Assembly: GCA_019054805.1 (NCBI GenBank)
Contig: JAHQIY010000001.1
Location: forward strand, 7,082,501 to 7,146,500
Length of the DNA stretch: 64,000 nucleotides
Source of the DNA: Brachionus manjavacas
Lineage: Eukaryota; Rotifera; Eurotatoria; Ploima; Brachionidae
Reading direction: 5' to 3'
Shown: piece after piece, positions 11,357-26,300 of the stretch
Layout of the letters: every line of letters begins with the position of its first letter
Position numbering within the stretch: the stretch's first letter is position 1
Position numbers and translations under genes: made by a program
Notes under the pieces: model-generated
Seen by the model: the letters and a program-made list of their open reading frames with translations, nothing else
Databases searched by the model: none
Told to the model about the DNA's origin: nothing

Positions 11357-14300
11357 TTAATCAAAGCCACATGCATCAACAATGGGTATTGCATTTGTTC
11401 GTTTTTCAATTCCTTTCGATTTGTAGAACAAAACAAAATCATTGTAATACTCTTTTGACAACCAGAAACAATTTTTAACTTCGATATTGTCATTTCTAAA
11501 AATTGAAAAGTCAATTAAAATAAAATGAAAGATATATTTATTTTACTCTTTTTCATCTGCGAAAACCACTTCTAATACGTTTCCTTTACATGATTTCACT
11601 TTTCCCGGAAAAAAATGATCACCTAGGGGAGCTAAAATGAAATCATCCTCTTTAATCGGTCTCTTACGAGTAAAATCTCCAAAAATATGAATTATATTAA
11701 TCATTTGCTCCTCTCCTTTATCAGATAATATCTTAAGCTTTTTTTCATTCCCTACACGACTTTGAATTTGGCCAGTTTCATATAGTTTTGTTCTGGAGTT
11801 ACGGAAGACACATTTTTGTCCAATCCATTGCCTTTCAGCTTCTATTATGCTGTCAATATCGAGTTGATACTTAAATAAAGGTATTTTATATATGTTGTCT
11901 CTTTGTAATCGGTGCTCGATAGAGTCATAAAATTTGACGATTAGATAATCAGAACAAATGCCAACAATTTGTCCTGGTGCAAAGCTTTGGGCAAAATCTG
12001 GATGTTCGGCGACCACAAAATCGCCGATACTAAAATTCTTGTCGCTATCGTTGAAACCTATAATGTCTTCTCTATACATCTCTTCATGGTCGGATGCAGA
12101 GTCTTTGATGTTGTACAAAAAGTTCACTTTTAAAGACTCTTTAAAGTCTATTTTATTTTCAACTATGCTCTGGTAGTACCAGTTGTCATCGGACCATTTA
12201 GCCAAAACTTTTTCTCCGGCTTGAAGTTCTGGTAACTGAGATCTGTATTCTAGGATTAGGTCATCTGTGGTTTTAATAACAGACTTGGGTTTTTTCTTTC
12301 TTCTCTCTTTTTCTTCCTTGTTATCTGGCAATTTTTTCATTTGTTCCAATTCACTGCGTATATCATCATAATTTTCGGTAATTTTTTGTGTAAAAATGTC
12401 GTGATTATTCTTAAATTTTGTCAAATCGTCTCTGATTTTTTTGTATTGTTTGTCTAATTTTACTTTAATTTAAATCATTAGCCTCTTTTAATTCCAAAAT
12501 TTGATGTTTAAATAGAAAATTTATTATTTATTTATTCAAGCTTGAGTTTAAGTCCCATGGACAAATGAAAGTATTTATTTAAAAATAAAAAAAAGAAAAA
12601 AAAAAGAGTGCAATACTTACTCTTAAGTGTATATTTTACATTGAATAATTATTAAGTTAAGAAATATAACTCGACTATATGGAAAGAGTTAGTAGAAAAA
12701 TATATAAGAAAAACACAATTATTTATAAAAATTTATCTTTAAAAGATCATATAATAAATCATAAAATCATAAAATCATAAAAAGTAAGCTAAGTTCAATT
12801 CCATACTTAATTTGATCTTGACCACAATGAATTTAATTGAATCAAATAGACCACGATTTTCTTCGATAAATAAATGATCGATTATTGCTAAAGAAGTCTT
12901 CAAACTATAGTCCATTACATCAATATGAGTTTTTTTCTCCACAATATTTAGTTGTTTACAAAAGAAGGTATTTTTTCTGATCAAACTTTTTATAATTATC
13001 GCAAAGGAAGTTCAAGATATTCCAGCATGCTAAACTATTTTTTAATTGCTTTAAGAAGAATATCTTGTGTCTCATGTAAAGTTGTTCAACTATCTCTAAG
13101 TGTAAGGTTTCTAACAGAGGTCTAATTCTGGAAAATTTCTTAATTCCCAGTGCTCTTTTAATTCATAAATTTTGTCTTAAGTCAAATAGAAAATGTGATT
13201 ACTTAATTATTTATTTTTTTTTGATAAATATTTAGATTTTTTTTTAATTTTTAATTAATGTTTTATATTTTAAATTTTTTTATAATTGATTATAAATTGA
13301 TTTTTATTGATAAATTTTTAATTTTTATTTAAGATCATTATTCTCCAGGATTCGTAATCAAAATTCAACACTTAAATCGTTTGCCAGCCAAGGCTGGACC
13401 TGATTTTTTAATCAAAGGTTCTAAATTTTTTTGTTAGAATTGAAAATTTCTTGTTTGTTTTTTAATAGGAGCTATCACTTAAAAGGTATTGAAAGAGAGG
13501 TATATTTTAATTAAAAAATTGATTAAAAAGACCTTTTTTACTAATCTAAAACTTAGTATTTTTATTTAAAATTTCCATCAGAAGATTCTATGTTGAAACT
13601 TTTACGTGAGAATTGTTTTATACTTTATTTTAATGAATTAAAACTTTTTATTGATATTAATGTTATTTTTTACAATATTAGAGCTAAATATCTACACTAA
13701 TTAGGTAATTTAAATAAAAGATTCACGACTGTTTCAATATACCGAAAAGAACGAGTTTTGAGAAATTCACTACAAAACCAAATGATAAGAAATTAAATAA
13801 CTTTTTTTCTTTAATTACAAAATTAAAAGTTGAAGCAAATATGTATGTGGATTTTTTTAGTTTTAAAAATTCGATCTATGATGATCATTGTTTGGTCACT
13901 ATGTATTTTAATTTATTAAAACTTGGGTTTTGAGAAATTTAGTACAAATGAACAGAAAAAATCTTTAAATAAAAAAAAAATTAACTTTTTTAAAAAATTT
14001 TTTTATTATTGTTAATAAACTTTTATTCAAAATTTTAAAATTAGTTCTGCAAATTTAGCATGATGAAATATAAATACATACAGTATACCCTTGCAGGGAA
14101 GCTTATAGGCTAAAGCCCAAAAAAATTCAGGTTTTGTCCTTATAGCTACGTACCATGGATCCAAAGTAATAGAGACTCTAATTCCTCGAGCATGTTCTTA
14201 AATCAGAAATTTGGGTTTTAATGCCGAGTTAAAAACGAAAATCAATAATAAATTAATAGTTAAATTGCGAAAACTAAAATTAAATGCCGTTTTTTTGATA

Positions 14301-17300
14301 TTGACTATTAAAAATCTGAAAAAATTTTTAAATTGTTTCTGAATCATCGTCATCATTACAATCTTCATCATTTAAAGACAATTACATGTGTAATGTGGAC
14401 CAAAGTCGTCATCATAAGGTTTACAAATAAAATTGCACCGGCATAGAAAATTGTTAAAAAATTTTAAATTTGATTTTTTTTTACTATTTCAAATATTTAT
14501 GGGCTATAAAATTTTTTTTAAATCTTAAATAGTTAAGGTTTAATTTTAAACGTTTTTTCAATTCTGGTTTAAGAACATGCACAATGAATTAGGATATTAC
14601 ATGGGATCGATGGTACGTAGCCTTAGTGGCAAAACCTGAAAATTTTTGTGTTTTAGCCCTTGGGTTTCTTTGCAAGGGTGTAAAGTGTAAGTTGTATTTT
14701 TATCGAATTCTGCTATAATTCAGCATGTTGCATTCACAGAACTAATTTTGAATTTATGGAAGAAACCTATTCAATTTTTTGTAATTTTTTCTGGTCTTTT
14801 GTAGTGAATTTTACAAAACTAAAGAACGATGTTTACGTGAATTAAAAAAAAATTTACGTGAATTAATATGATTCTTTATCTCCTGAATTATGATTGTCAT
14901 ATTTTGCGGGCCTTCATTCTTATCTTTTTCATCATTTTCAGGCTTTTCTTTCTCATTCAGTGGTTCTGATGTTGTACTAATTAAACTTGTCCTTCAAAAA
15001 ATAAAAAAATTAAGGAAAAAAAATTTCCTTTTTTACTTGTCTCCTATTTGATTGCGTATAAAATTGACAGCATATCCATACACTGTTTTATTAATTTTGA
15101 CCAAGTAGTCACGTGAACTCTGACCATCTTGTCCATTAAAAAATAAAATATCATAAACTTTAGGAATTGATATGGTGTCAATAGTTTGAATAATCCCAGG
15201 CGCCCAACAATTTTGTTCAAACTCATTAATTACCTTTGCCATTACAAAATCGCCGACCTTATTTTTAAATTTAAAATTTTTTTTATATTCAAATTGAAAA
15301 ATATACTGTTAAATACGAAGCTGAGTCATTTTTTCTAATGATATTCGAGCTAAGTACATTAGTTTCCATCATAGGCACATCAATAAATTTTACATCATAA
15401 TGAGACGAGTCAATTACTTTAGTTATTTTTGCCTCAAAAAAATAGGCAAGTTTACTATTTCCGACAATGACTCGATTACCCTTTGCAAAACTGCGAGTTT
15501 TTTTTATCAAACTTCCAAGGCTTTTGTTCACATTGCTCATTTCAGCTCTTTCATCATATTTTTCATCATCCTTTTTGATTAATTCATCTTCCCTGCTTGA
15601 TTTTGACATAAAATAAACACTCAATTCCTGTGCAAAACGCTTGAAATTTAAGGCTTTTTCAATCTCTAAATCGAATGATTCGATGTCTGATTTTTTAACA
15701 GGCCAATTTGAATATTCTAAACTATTTAATAAATTTGATTTATTTTTATCATAATCTATGGGTAGCTCTAAGTTTAGAATTATTTTTTCGTGTTCTGGTA
15801 AACTTTCCCAAATTGCTTCAACCAAGTATTTCTTATACTGAGCTATTTGTTGGTCTACTTTTGACTGGTAGCTATTCCAATCAATTTTTGATGGATTTAT
15901 CAATTGAAACTTTGACTTGTCTATCTTTGAATGTTCGGCTGTTTCCATTATCTAATGAATAGAAATAAATCAAATAAAACAATTGGAAAATATTAAATTT
16001 ATATCTTATATTAAAATAAATCTTCAAATTCCTTTAATGATTATAAGGGGTAAGTATAACTATAATGTCTATTGACTCTAACAACTTTAACGTTTTTCTA
16101 TCTCTAATTTTTTTGCTTGTTTAGCGCAATGTGCTACCATAGGCGACCTCCGCAAGCTTTCTTGCCGTAGCTTTTTTATTATTATTATTATTTTTAATTT
16201 TTATTTAAAATTAATTTTTTTAATTTTTAATTTTTAAAGATACCTCATAAAGTAGTACTGACATAAAGAATTGTTGTAATTTTACTTAAAATTACAATTG
16301 TAAAATTATGAAAATAAATTTGTACTAGAATGACCATAAAAATCAAAAAACCTTTAATTCTGCAGTAATCAAGATATTTGAATTTTTTAAAATTTTAGTT
16401 AAAAACTTTGAATACAATTTAAATTCTGACAAAATTATCATTTATTGAGATTTGTTTAAATTGTTGCATATTTTCAGTGAAAAATTTAAAATTTCAAAAT
16501 TAAATTTTTAGGTTTTTTTTTCCTTATTTAAATTTTCCTATTTTTTATTGATAAATTTAATTGATCAACTTTCGGAATGTAGTTCCAATTTTTGTTATAG
16601 CACTGTTATGCAGTAAATTTGACGCTTGTTTAATTTGTAAGAAAAGAAAAATTTCTATTTAAGTAGAAATTTAATAATTTAATAATATATCAATAATTTT
16701 AAATATTATTAATTAATTAACTAATTAATAATACTTAAAAAAATAAATAGAATTAAATTATAGTGTTGGGATCCGAACAAGCGGACACTTAACCAGGCAA
16801 AATTTTCAGAAACCGTGATCGTGTCCGCATTAGCCAGACAACCTTTAAACGGGCGGTCATTTGGCCGGTCAGCCAGGCGGTCTAATTTTTGGACCGCCAA
16901 AATAAACGATCTAAAAAAAACGGGCGGCCAAAAAACCTAAAGTTTTTGTAAAATTTTGAAAAATAAAAAAAAAATCTTAAAAAACTTTTTTAAAACAAGT
17001 GAAGAAATTTTTTTTTACATTTTTTATCATTTTAATCAGACTTGTTTATAAGTTAGAGTTTTTAGTCAAAGTCACAAATATTTAAGTCAAAGTCATGACT
17101 TGCACAAAAATTTTTATCAATACCTGCTTCATCTGGACCAGTTGAAAGAATTTTTTTCTAAATCTGGTTGCATTTACAGAGCACATAGATCAAGATTAAC
17201 GGCCAGGAATTTGAAAGCAACTTCTTTATTGGTATCAAATATGGATTTATTAAATAATTGACTTGACCGGTTCTGATTTTATAACCAAAGGTTCTTAATT

Positions 17301-20300
17301 ATTTTGTTGGAATTGAAAATTCCTTTTTTGTTTTTTAATCGGAGCAATCACTTAAAAGGTATTAAAAAAGTGGTAAGCGTATTATCCTTAATGGATATTC
17401 GGAACAAAAATGCTTCAGAATATTTATTACATTTATGGAGCATAAAAATTACTAAAAAAATGATTTGATTCAACTGGAATTAATCTTTTTATGCTGGTCC
17501 AGACTACAGTTCATTAATAGGATTGCTGATTAATTAAACTAAATGTCATAAATAGTGAGCTCTTGGCAGTTAAAATTCAAGATAAAAAATTTATAGATTA
17601 TGATGAATTCTAATTAAAGTGAAAAGCTGTAACATCAAGTTTTTTTTTAATTTCACAATACACATACAATTTTGAGATTTAAAAAAAATTCAAGTCCGAT
17701 ACAAATAAAAAATATCAAAAGATTAATTTAATTTTAATTTTAAATTTAATAAAATTAAAATTAAAATTAAAAAAAAATATTAACTAACATACCTCAGTCC
17801 AAATTTTTGCATTGAATAATTCATCAACTACTAAATTACTACTGCAATCAGATTCCTTCTGCAATACATCGAAAATGGTCAATTTTAATTTCTCTAGACT
17901 ATTTTTTTGCAACCATTTGAAAATTTTGCTTCCACTTAAAACATTGCCAGTGGATCTTTTTTTTTTCGGGCTATGAATTTTTTCAATATTTTTGGGATTT
18001 TCTTTAACACAAGATGATGATTGCTTTCTAAACTGTCGTTCCAATAGACTTCTAGTCTCCGGCAAAGTCCACTCTAACGAATTGATATCATGCAAACTAC
18101 TAAGTACTCCATTATTAATATTAAAACCTATTTTCGCTTTTTCTAAATTTAAAATAAAATTTAAATCTAATTTTTTTCATTTAAACTTTACCATATGAAT
18201 TTTTAGAGTCATATTTACTTTCAAAATGACAAGATTGAGATTCAATGCATCTTCTATTTAATTTTTTGGTCTTTTTGATTTCTTGTTTGACCGATAATTT
18301 GGCACATTCCTCCCTTAGAATTGACATTTGAAGCAAATATTTTTGACCTTTTTCGATTTCTTTTTTCAAAAGACTTATATCTTCACTCTTTGAGGCAATT
18401 TAAAAGTTAGGTAGCTTGATCTATAACAAAAAAGTGAAATTACTTGATAAGGAATAGGTCCATAAGGATCAGCATCCCATCCGCTTTCATTAAAATAGTG
18501 GTATCTACCATTGGTTTCTTCAGCTAGTTTGCTCAAAAACTTGTTTGCTTCAGAATCGTTACAGTTAAAAGAAATAGTGTGAATTGGAATTTTAGTATTT
18601 AGATGAACTTGTGAGAGAATTTGGCGTGGTTCTTGGTCAGGTCTGCCATCCGAAAGTAAATAAATGGCTTCTGTGTTCAGATCAGAAAGAGCGAAACGTA
18701 TCGCGGCCAAAGTGTTAGTGGTACCGTGAGCGCTAAGGCAGTTGATCCAATCGAGAGCACTTTTAATGTTAAATTCGTCAACTTCTACCATTCTGTCGCG
18801 CCATGGGTATATTTTACTATTGAATCCAATTAAATTAAATCGCTGTTTGTTTCTTAATTGTTCCTGGATTAGAACTTGTAGCTTTCGTTTAACAAAATCA
18901 AGGCTAAGGTGCATTGATTGAGACGTGTCCACAAGAATGCAAATGTTGCTTTCAATAACTGTACCAAACAGTTCTCGACTTCCTTTGCTTAACCAGTCAA
19001 TTCTTTTTTCGTACATTTCAAGGAACATTGTAATATTTTGCTCGTAGTTACGATGTAAATCAGGCGTCACATGAACATGCATTATAGTTCCATCATTCCA
19101 TAAAACATGCGCAAACTGGTCGCAGTATTTGGCGTTCACAAGCTTTGGCGAAGGTATCTTTGTAAAAAATTAACAATTACTAACAGTAGATAAAACTTGA
19201 CAAATCGCTTTTATTATTTATGACTAATAGGATTAAAAGAAAATTTTAGGGTCAATCAATCATTTAAAAAAATTTTTTTTTAAAGTTAATGTTTTTCTAA
19301 TAAAAATATTCGACTCTATTTTAACAAAAAAGAAAATAATACCAATGTCAAAATAAATTAATCAATTAAGCCAATAAATTAAAAATTAAAACTTTAAAAT
19401 AGGAAATTTAATAATTTACATATTATAAAATTAATGAACTTAATTTTTTTTTTTATTTAAATATAATGAATTAAAAATATAAAGATTTAAAAAATTTTCG
19501 GAATAATTTTTCAAATTTGGACAATCGTTTCAGAAGCTTTTCATTCATCAAATCGAAAATTCAAAATTTGTCATTGAATCCTAATTAAATTAGTAATTGT
19601 TTGATCAAAAGCATAAAAAAATATTTTTTTCTTTTGAAATAATTTTTTTAATCGTTGTTTTTTGACCCTTTCTTTAAAAATGTATATTTAATTTCTAATT
19701 AAAACTAAAATTTTATTAAAATTTAAATTCTATTTAATATTTAATTTAAATTTATATTCTAAATTGCAGTTAATTAAATTAACTGCAATTTAGAATAATT
19801 TATTTTGACATCTGTTTTTTTAATGCATTTTTAAAAGCTTTAATCCTGATGCTAAATAGTTAAATTTTTATTACATAGTCTAACTAATAAGATTAAATAA
19901 AACTAAAGTTTCAACAATATTTGCTTTAATTATTAAAGAAAATTGTTGTTTTTTTTTCATTAAATTCAAAATTTTCAGCATAAATCTTAAAATCAAGCTT
20001 CGTTGAAATAACTTGATTTTCTCTTTGACAGTTAGAAAACTTCAGTTGATTAAAAAATTAAATTTTAAGGTAATTTTTTTTTGCAGAATCGATGTAATCG
20101 GTAATAGGCAATTTTCATGCTTTAAAATATTCATGCTTTAATTAAAATAAAATATACCAATTTATCTAAAGTATGCTCAAAAATGGTTCTCTTAAATGAA
20201 CCAAAAATGATATAATAGTGAAATTTAGAGGATATTCAGCTTTTTTTCTCTAGTTTCTAAAATTCATATATTTTTTTGACTTAAATCGACCAAATAAGTT

Positions 20301-23300
20301 CACTCTGGCCTATAAATCGACCCCTACCTGCGACAAAGATTGTCCTCATAAGACACCATATATTTGTTGGTAGTTTAATATATCATTTTGTAGAGAATTT
20401 TTTAATGATTAAAATGAACTATAGAATGTTTTTTTCCGTCTTCTTTTCGATAAAATATAATCTAAAAACGCTAAAAAATCATCATAGTTCCAAAATCTAA
20501 AAATCTTGGGTATTTTATGTTTTTATCGAATAACTTTTGATCTATTAAAGGCATTCTCCTCAAATTTTGTATTTATATACGATTGAGTTTAAAATTTTAA
20601 ATGAATATCTTTATGAAATAAAATCTTTATTTTAAGTCTTGATTTAGTGTTATTTTTTTTAGTTTGATAATTTCCGACAGAACAATGGTAAGACACTAAT
20701 TAAAATATTTCGTGTAAAAGCTAATAGTAAGTGCTTTATTCTGATATATAATATAAAATAGTTGCCTTATCAATAAAGGAAAAAAATTAAACGATTAATT
20801 AATGTTTTTTTAATTTTAATAAACTATTTGTTACAATATTCAAATTTAGCTTTTTCAAATCTTCTTACTTTTTGATTTGATTATATGTTCTTTCTTTACC
20901 TATCCGACACCTCTTTTTATTTCCTCTATAAAGTATGATCATTATCATGATCATTAAATCTAAAATCATTTTGAAAAATTTCATGTTTTACTTCAGTTTT
21001 TTGAGAATAAAATTTTAAAAATTCTTGCTAAAAATTTAAAAACTGATATTTTTATTTCAGATCTTTATTTTTGATTTTTTATAGTTGGAAACCATCTAAA
21101 ATAATGCTCTTTTTTGGAGTTATTGCTTCTATCAGTCAATTTAAAAAAATTTCAAAATAACTTTTTATAAAAGAAATTAGAATAAAACTAAATAGCTTAC
21201 CGCATCGCCTTGATAAAAAGTGATACCATCTCCAATTAAAAATGACTTTCCAGTCATAGATTCCTTTTTTATATCCACTACTCCATCACAATGTCGGAAA
21301 CAAACTTTACTGAGTACATCAAATAGATCCAGATTTTTTGAAGAAAGACCATGTTTTTGCAACCACTCTTTAGAAGTCAAATACTGTTCATCTCTATTTT
21401 TAACTGATTTCATATTTTCATTAGTTTTGATTTCACCATGATAGATTTTTGAATTTTGAACTCGGTTCATTGATTCAATTAAAGCCTGAATGTTTTCAAG
21501 TGTTTCCATTGCCAGCTGAATTTCTTCGAAAACAAGCATTAGGTCGGTCTTGATACCTGATCCTGGAGGAGCTCCGCCAAAAACTCGCTTATTCATTATA
21601 ATTCTAGATTTTGTCGGATCAGGATCAATCGGACCCGATGTGTAATCTTCATATTCCTTTAACAGGCAATAGGCATGAAATTTTCCCTTTGAATTTAGCC
21701 CTAAACGACGCAGATATTCAACAGTATCGGAATCGATACAATCGAATGATACTACATTCAATTTAATTCCTAAATTACTGCTTAATTTTGCAGATTTATC
21801 ATGCAGAATTTCTCTCACACCATTAGATGATATACCTTGGCTAATCAAGTAAATTGCTTCAATCTTTCAGAGAAAAATTCAGGTGTAAGAAGTTAAAATT
21901 TTTCTTAGAATTACTGATTTATCTTTATAAGCAAGCATCACTGATTCACAGGTCATGGTATCGGAGCTTACTTTTACGAATTCTCTGTTCCATTCGTACA
22001 GCCATTCAATGCTATCTTCTATTGTCTGAGCTGATACAACTACTGCTTTGTCCCGAAAGTACTCGATTTTGTCAGAACATCTTTCATTTAAAAATAAAAA
22101 TTAAAAAAATCAAATTTTCAAATGAATTTAATTAAATTTTATATTTCTAGATTAAACCTTTCAGACTCAACTAGATTTATATTTTTTATTAAACTTTTAG
22201 TAAATTAATTGAATTAAATACTATAATAATACGAAGTCTATCCTCAAAATTTTTTATTGATGGAAAGGATCTTGAAAATGAATGATTTACTAATCAAGTA
22301 GGAAAAATGTACAATAAGTTCATAGTTCTATTCATAAAAAAAAAATCAAAAATATAAAATTAATTAGTCCTTGTCTGAAATTTTATCAAGCAACTACCAT
22401 ATTAACTACCATAAAAATGTACCAAATACAACTCTACAACTCTTGATTATAAAAAATTTTGATAGTGTTATTTAAAAAATTTTTTTTAGTATTTTTTCTT
22501 TAAAAAATCTAATGAGCAAGTTTATGTAAAAAGATGATGCGAACAAACTAAGGAAATATTAATAAAAAACGATTTGACTTGAAATTTAAAATTTACATTT
22601 ATATATTTATAATTATATGACTTTATCAAGATGATATGAATTAGGACTAGTTTTGTAGATTATTTCTTGTAAATTATGATAAGAAATAATTATTGAGCAA
22701 GAACTCAATCGAGAGCCTGTGTATGAGTTCAAAAAAAGAATTCTGGAGAAGAGTTACTCTATACGTGGCTCCACTTCCAAAAAAGATGGACTGAAGAAGG
22801 CTATGGTTTATGATACTATTAAAAAAGTTGAAAAAAAAAGGTTTTGAACGAATTTTGATAATTTCTGGAAGTTATCGTAAACCAAAAAAAATGAGTAAAA
22901 AGAAAATGTTTGAAAACAGTGATAAAACTTCTAAAATTCAGGCCGCTTGACCCTTCGATTGCAGACAATCATATACAATCATTCCTCGTTATAACGAGAC
23001 CCCATTTAACGAGTGCCTTTTTATAACGAGCTATATTACCGGAATCGATTACGAGCAAAAGAAAAAGATGTACAAAAATTCTTTCGATTCAACGAGTTTC
23101 GATAAAAACGAAAACTTGCCCAAAAGTTAAGTTTAATTTTCCATAAGAGTGGACAAAACCTTTCCCAATTTTTTTCAAAATTTAAAATCAGACTGATCTT
23201 AGCTTTAAAATAAATAAAAATTAAATCATAAAGTTGAATTTTCGGCAATTTAATATAAAATTTACAAAACCATCAAAAAAAATTCGTAAACTTTGTAAAA

Positions 23301-26300
23301 AGTAACCAAAATTTGCCAAAAGCTGAAGTTACAAGACGATTCACTATATAGCAGTTAGCAAGACGCCGGAGAGTGTAAAGAACAAGTTCGTTAAAAATTT
23401 GAAGAAAAATTAATGCTCTGGTTGGCTATTTCACAATGCGGAATAAGCGAACCATATTTTGTACCTAGTGGTTTAGCGGTCATTCAACATGTCTACCTTG
23501 GAGCGTGTATTAAGAAACGACTTGAACCAATGATACAAGAATATTATAAAGATGGAAATTGTGTATTATGGCCCGACTTAGCATCATTTAATTATGCGAA
23601 TATGATACAGAATTATATGTTAGAAAAAAATATAGGGTATGTTGTCAAAGAAGTAAATCCAGCAAGCGTACCAAAAGCACGATCAAATCGGGGAAATTTG
23701 AAAGCTAAAGATTATGAGGGTGATTGGAAGGCCAAAAATCTTAAGCAACTCGAAAACAAAATTCGCACTTGCCTGAGCAATATGGACCCAAAGGTTGTAC
23801 AAGACCATTCCAAGACTGTTCGCCCTAGGCTCGATATTTTACGTCGCCATCGAGTTCAATACCCTAATTGATATTATTTTTTCAAAAAAGAAGAATTCAG
23901 TTATAATTTTTAAAAAAATGTAAAGCCTTTGATAAATAAAATATTTTTGATGATAAAATTAATTTTGTGCCATTTTTTATTCTAAACCCATTACTACTTA
24001 ACTCGCAAAAAAATATGGAACTAGCACATCGACAATATCAACGATTCTTTCCTCATAGGTAAAAGTTTTAGAGCAATATGAAAAAAACTTATGCGGCCCT
24101 AAAAAAAGAATTTAATTGTCCAGTTACGATGATGTCGATAAGTCAGTGTTGTTTTGGTTTGAACAAGTTCAAAGATATAATAATGTGACAGAGAGTGGCA
24201 ATGATATTCAGCTCCAAGCATTCAAAATCATTAAAGAGGTCTACCAAAATAAAGCTATAAGAAAAAAAGATAGCTAATATCTAGGTTAGGCAAATTCGTG
24301 CGAGGTTCTCGCAGCTCTGCGAAATCTCTAAGAATTCGGACTTTGTCATCGATTATGATTCCTATATTATATTATAGCTAAGGAAAAGAACCCTTCTTTC
24401 TTGCCCGAAATTAGACCAATCGAGGACTTACCAAGTTAAAAAAATCATTAATTTGATAAATAAATCAGAAAATAATAATAGAGAAATCAATTACACAAAC
24501 AATTTCAAAATCTTTTATTCAAATTGATTCAAATATTTCTTTACTAATTCTTTTGACTGCTATTTTAAAGGACTCATTCCTCTTTATATTTCCTGAAAGG
24601 ATTTTGGAAGTTTCAGCTGAAAACGAATCGAATAATTCTTGACCAAATGACTAAATGGTCAAAATCGGAAACAATTGGAAGATTGTTGTACATAATTTAA
24701 AAAATAATTGATGAAAAGTTTTTTTGACTTAATTTTTGCGATTAATTAAAATTTATCTCGGTCAATAATTCTAATAGACAAATAATCATTATGAGTTCTT
24801 TATAAAAAAAATGAAAAAATTATTCTGTACCGATCTAAAGCTCTTTGAGAATAAAATATAAAATAAAATTTAAAAAAATTAAAAGAAATTTCGTTTAATA
24901 CTTTTTAATTCTAGGTAATATTAATAATTTTCAATTTATCTTTTTAATGACAATTAATTAATTCTATTGCATTTTAATCAGAATAAATTACGCTTTTATA
25001 TGTTTCGTTTTCTCTCGAGTTAATAAAGTAAGAAGAAAATGAGTAACTTAAAATAACAAAAGTATTCTAATAATTATTTTTGAATATAGAAAAAATATTA
25101 AAATTTAAGGAAGTTGACCCTTTCAAGGCAGTTCGTTTTTTAAATTATTTCCTATTATTATTTATGAAAAATTCTGTGTAAATTTTTTGAAGAGTTTTGC
25201 AGATATTAAAAATAAAGTTAAGCATTCAATGTTTACAACAAAAAAATGTTTCTGCATTAGATTTCAATTTGTTATTTTACTATCATTACTTATCGGCTTT
25301 TTTCAAAAATGAGATTATTTCTACTAATACTCGTTTGTAGTACTTTTGCTGAAATAATATTTTGAGTCAAGCAAAATTGATGAAAAATTTAGAGTTCTAA
25401 AATTTTGGTATAAAATTCAAATTTCGATCATTTTTCAAAATAAATTTTAATTTTAATTTTATCACAAAATTCAATATTAAATTAAAAAAAATATTAATAA
25501 AAATATATACTTTCTATTCTATTTTAATATTTTTAAATTAGGTGTTTGAGAATTCACTTTATTGGTAATCTGAGCTAAATTTGTTTAAATTTTAAAAAAC
25601 ACTTTTGCATCATCAGCCATTCTGATTCTTTAATAATACCTTCTAAAGTGAGGGTTTAAAAATTAAAAAAAAAAAGATTGTAAATAAAAATACTCTTAGA
25701 AAATTTAAAAGGAAAAATTCTTAAATATTTTATTCCAAAATTATTTTATGCCATCTAAATCTGCTTTGCTTAGTTTAATAGCTTTGAGTTATAAATGCAT
25801 AATAAAAATTTAAAATAAATAAGATTTCCAAGGGAAACTATTCTCCGAGTTTTAATTTATACAAAAATTAGGTCGACCTAGGATGTAAAACCTAGACCAA
25901 TTTTTCAAAATTTTTTAAGAACAATACAGTGGTCAAATTCAGCAACAATGCATCAAATTAGGTGTAAATTTTAGTGAAACGTATGAGAACTTTATGAACG
26001 CTATTGTTTCAAGCAAATCAATTGGAAAATATTTGAAACTGTTTATTCCCGAAAAAACAAATTGCTAAGTGGTTCATGTTTAAAAAGTTTAAATATTTCT
26101 TTTTCATTTAATTATAATTTTATTACTAAATTTCACTAAATTATCAAATAGTGTTTTAGAATATTGTTTAAATAGACTATGTTATGTATATTAATAACCT
26201 ATGTTTAAAAATTTATTTAATTATAATACTTAAATAAAAAACTTGAAAGTTTTAAAATAATCGAGTATTTTTAATTTTTGACCAGCATTAAAAATAATTT

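Noticed and set aside
12775-12984. 69-aa minus-strand frame inside a VWA3B intron, considered as an extra exon
   Set aside because: Exon 10 joins exon 11 in frame exactly as in the paralogue, so no extra exon is needed.
18421-18443. 23-nt intron after VWA3B exon 5 ending at TTATAG
   Set aside because: Too short to splice and leads to stops; the later acceptor at 18388 gives a 56-nt intron and keeps frame.
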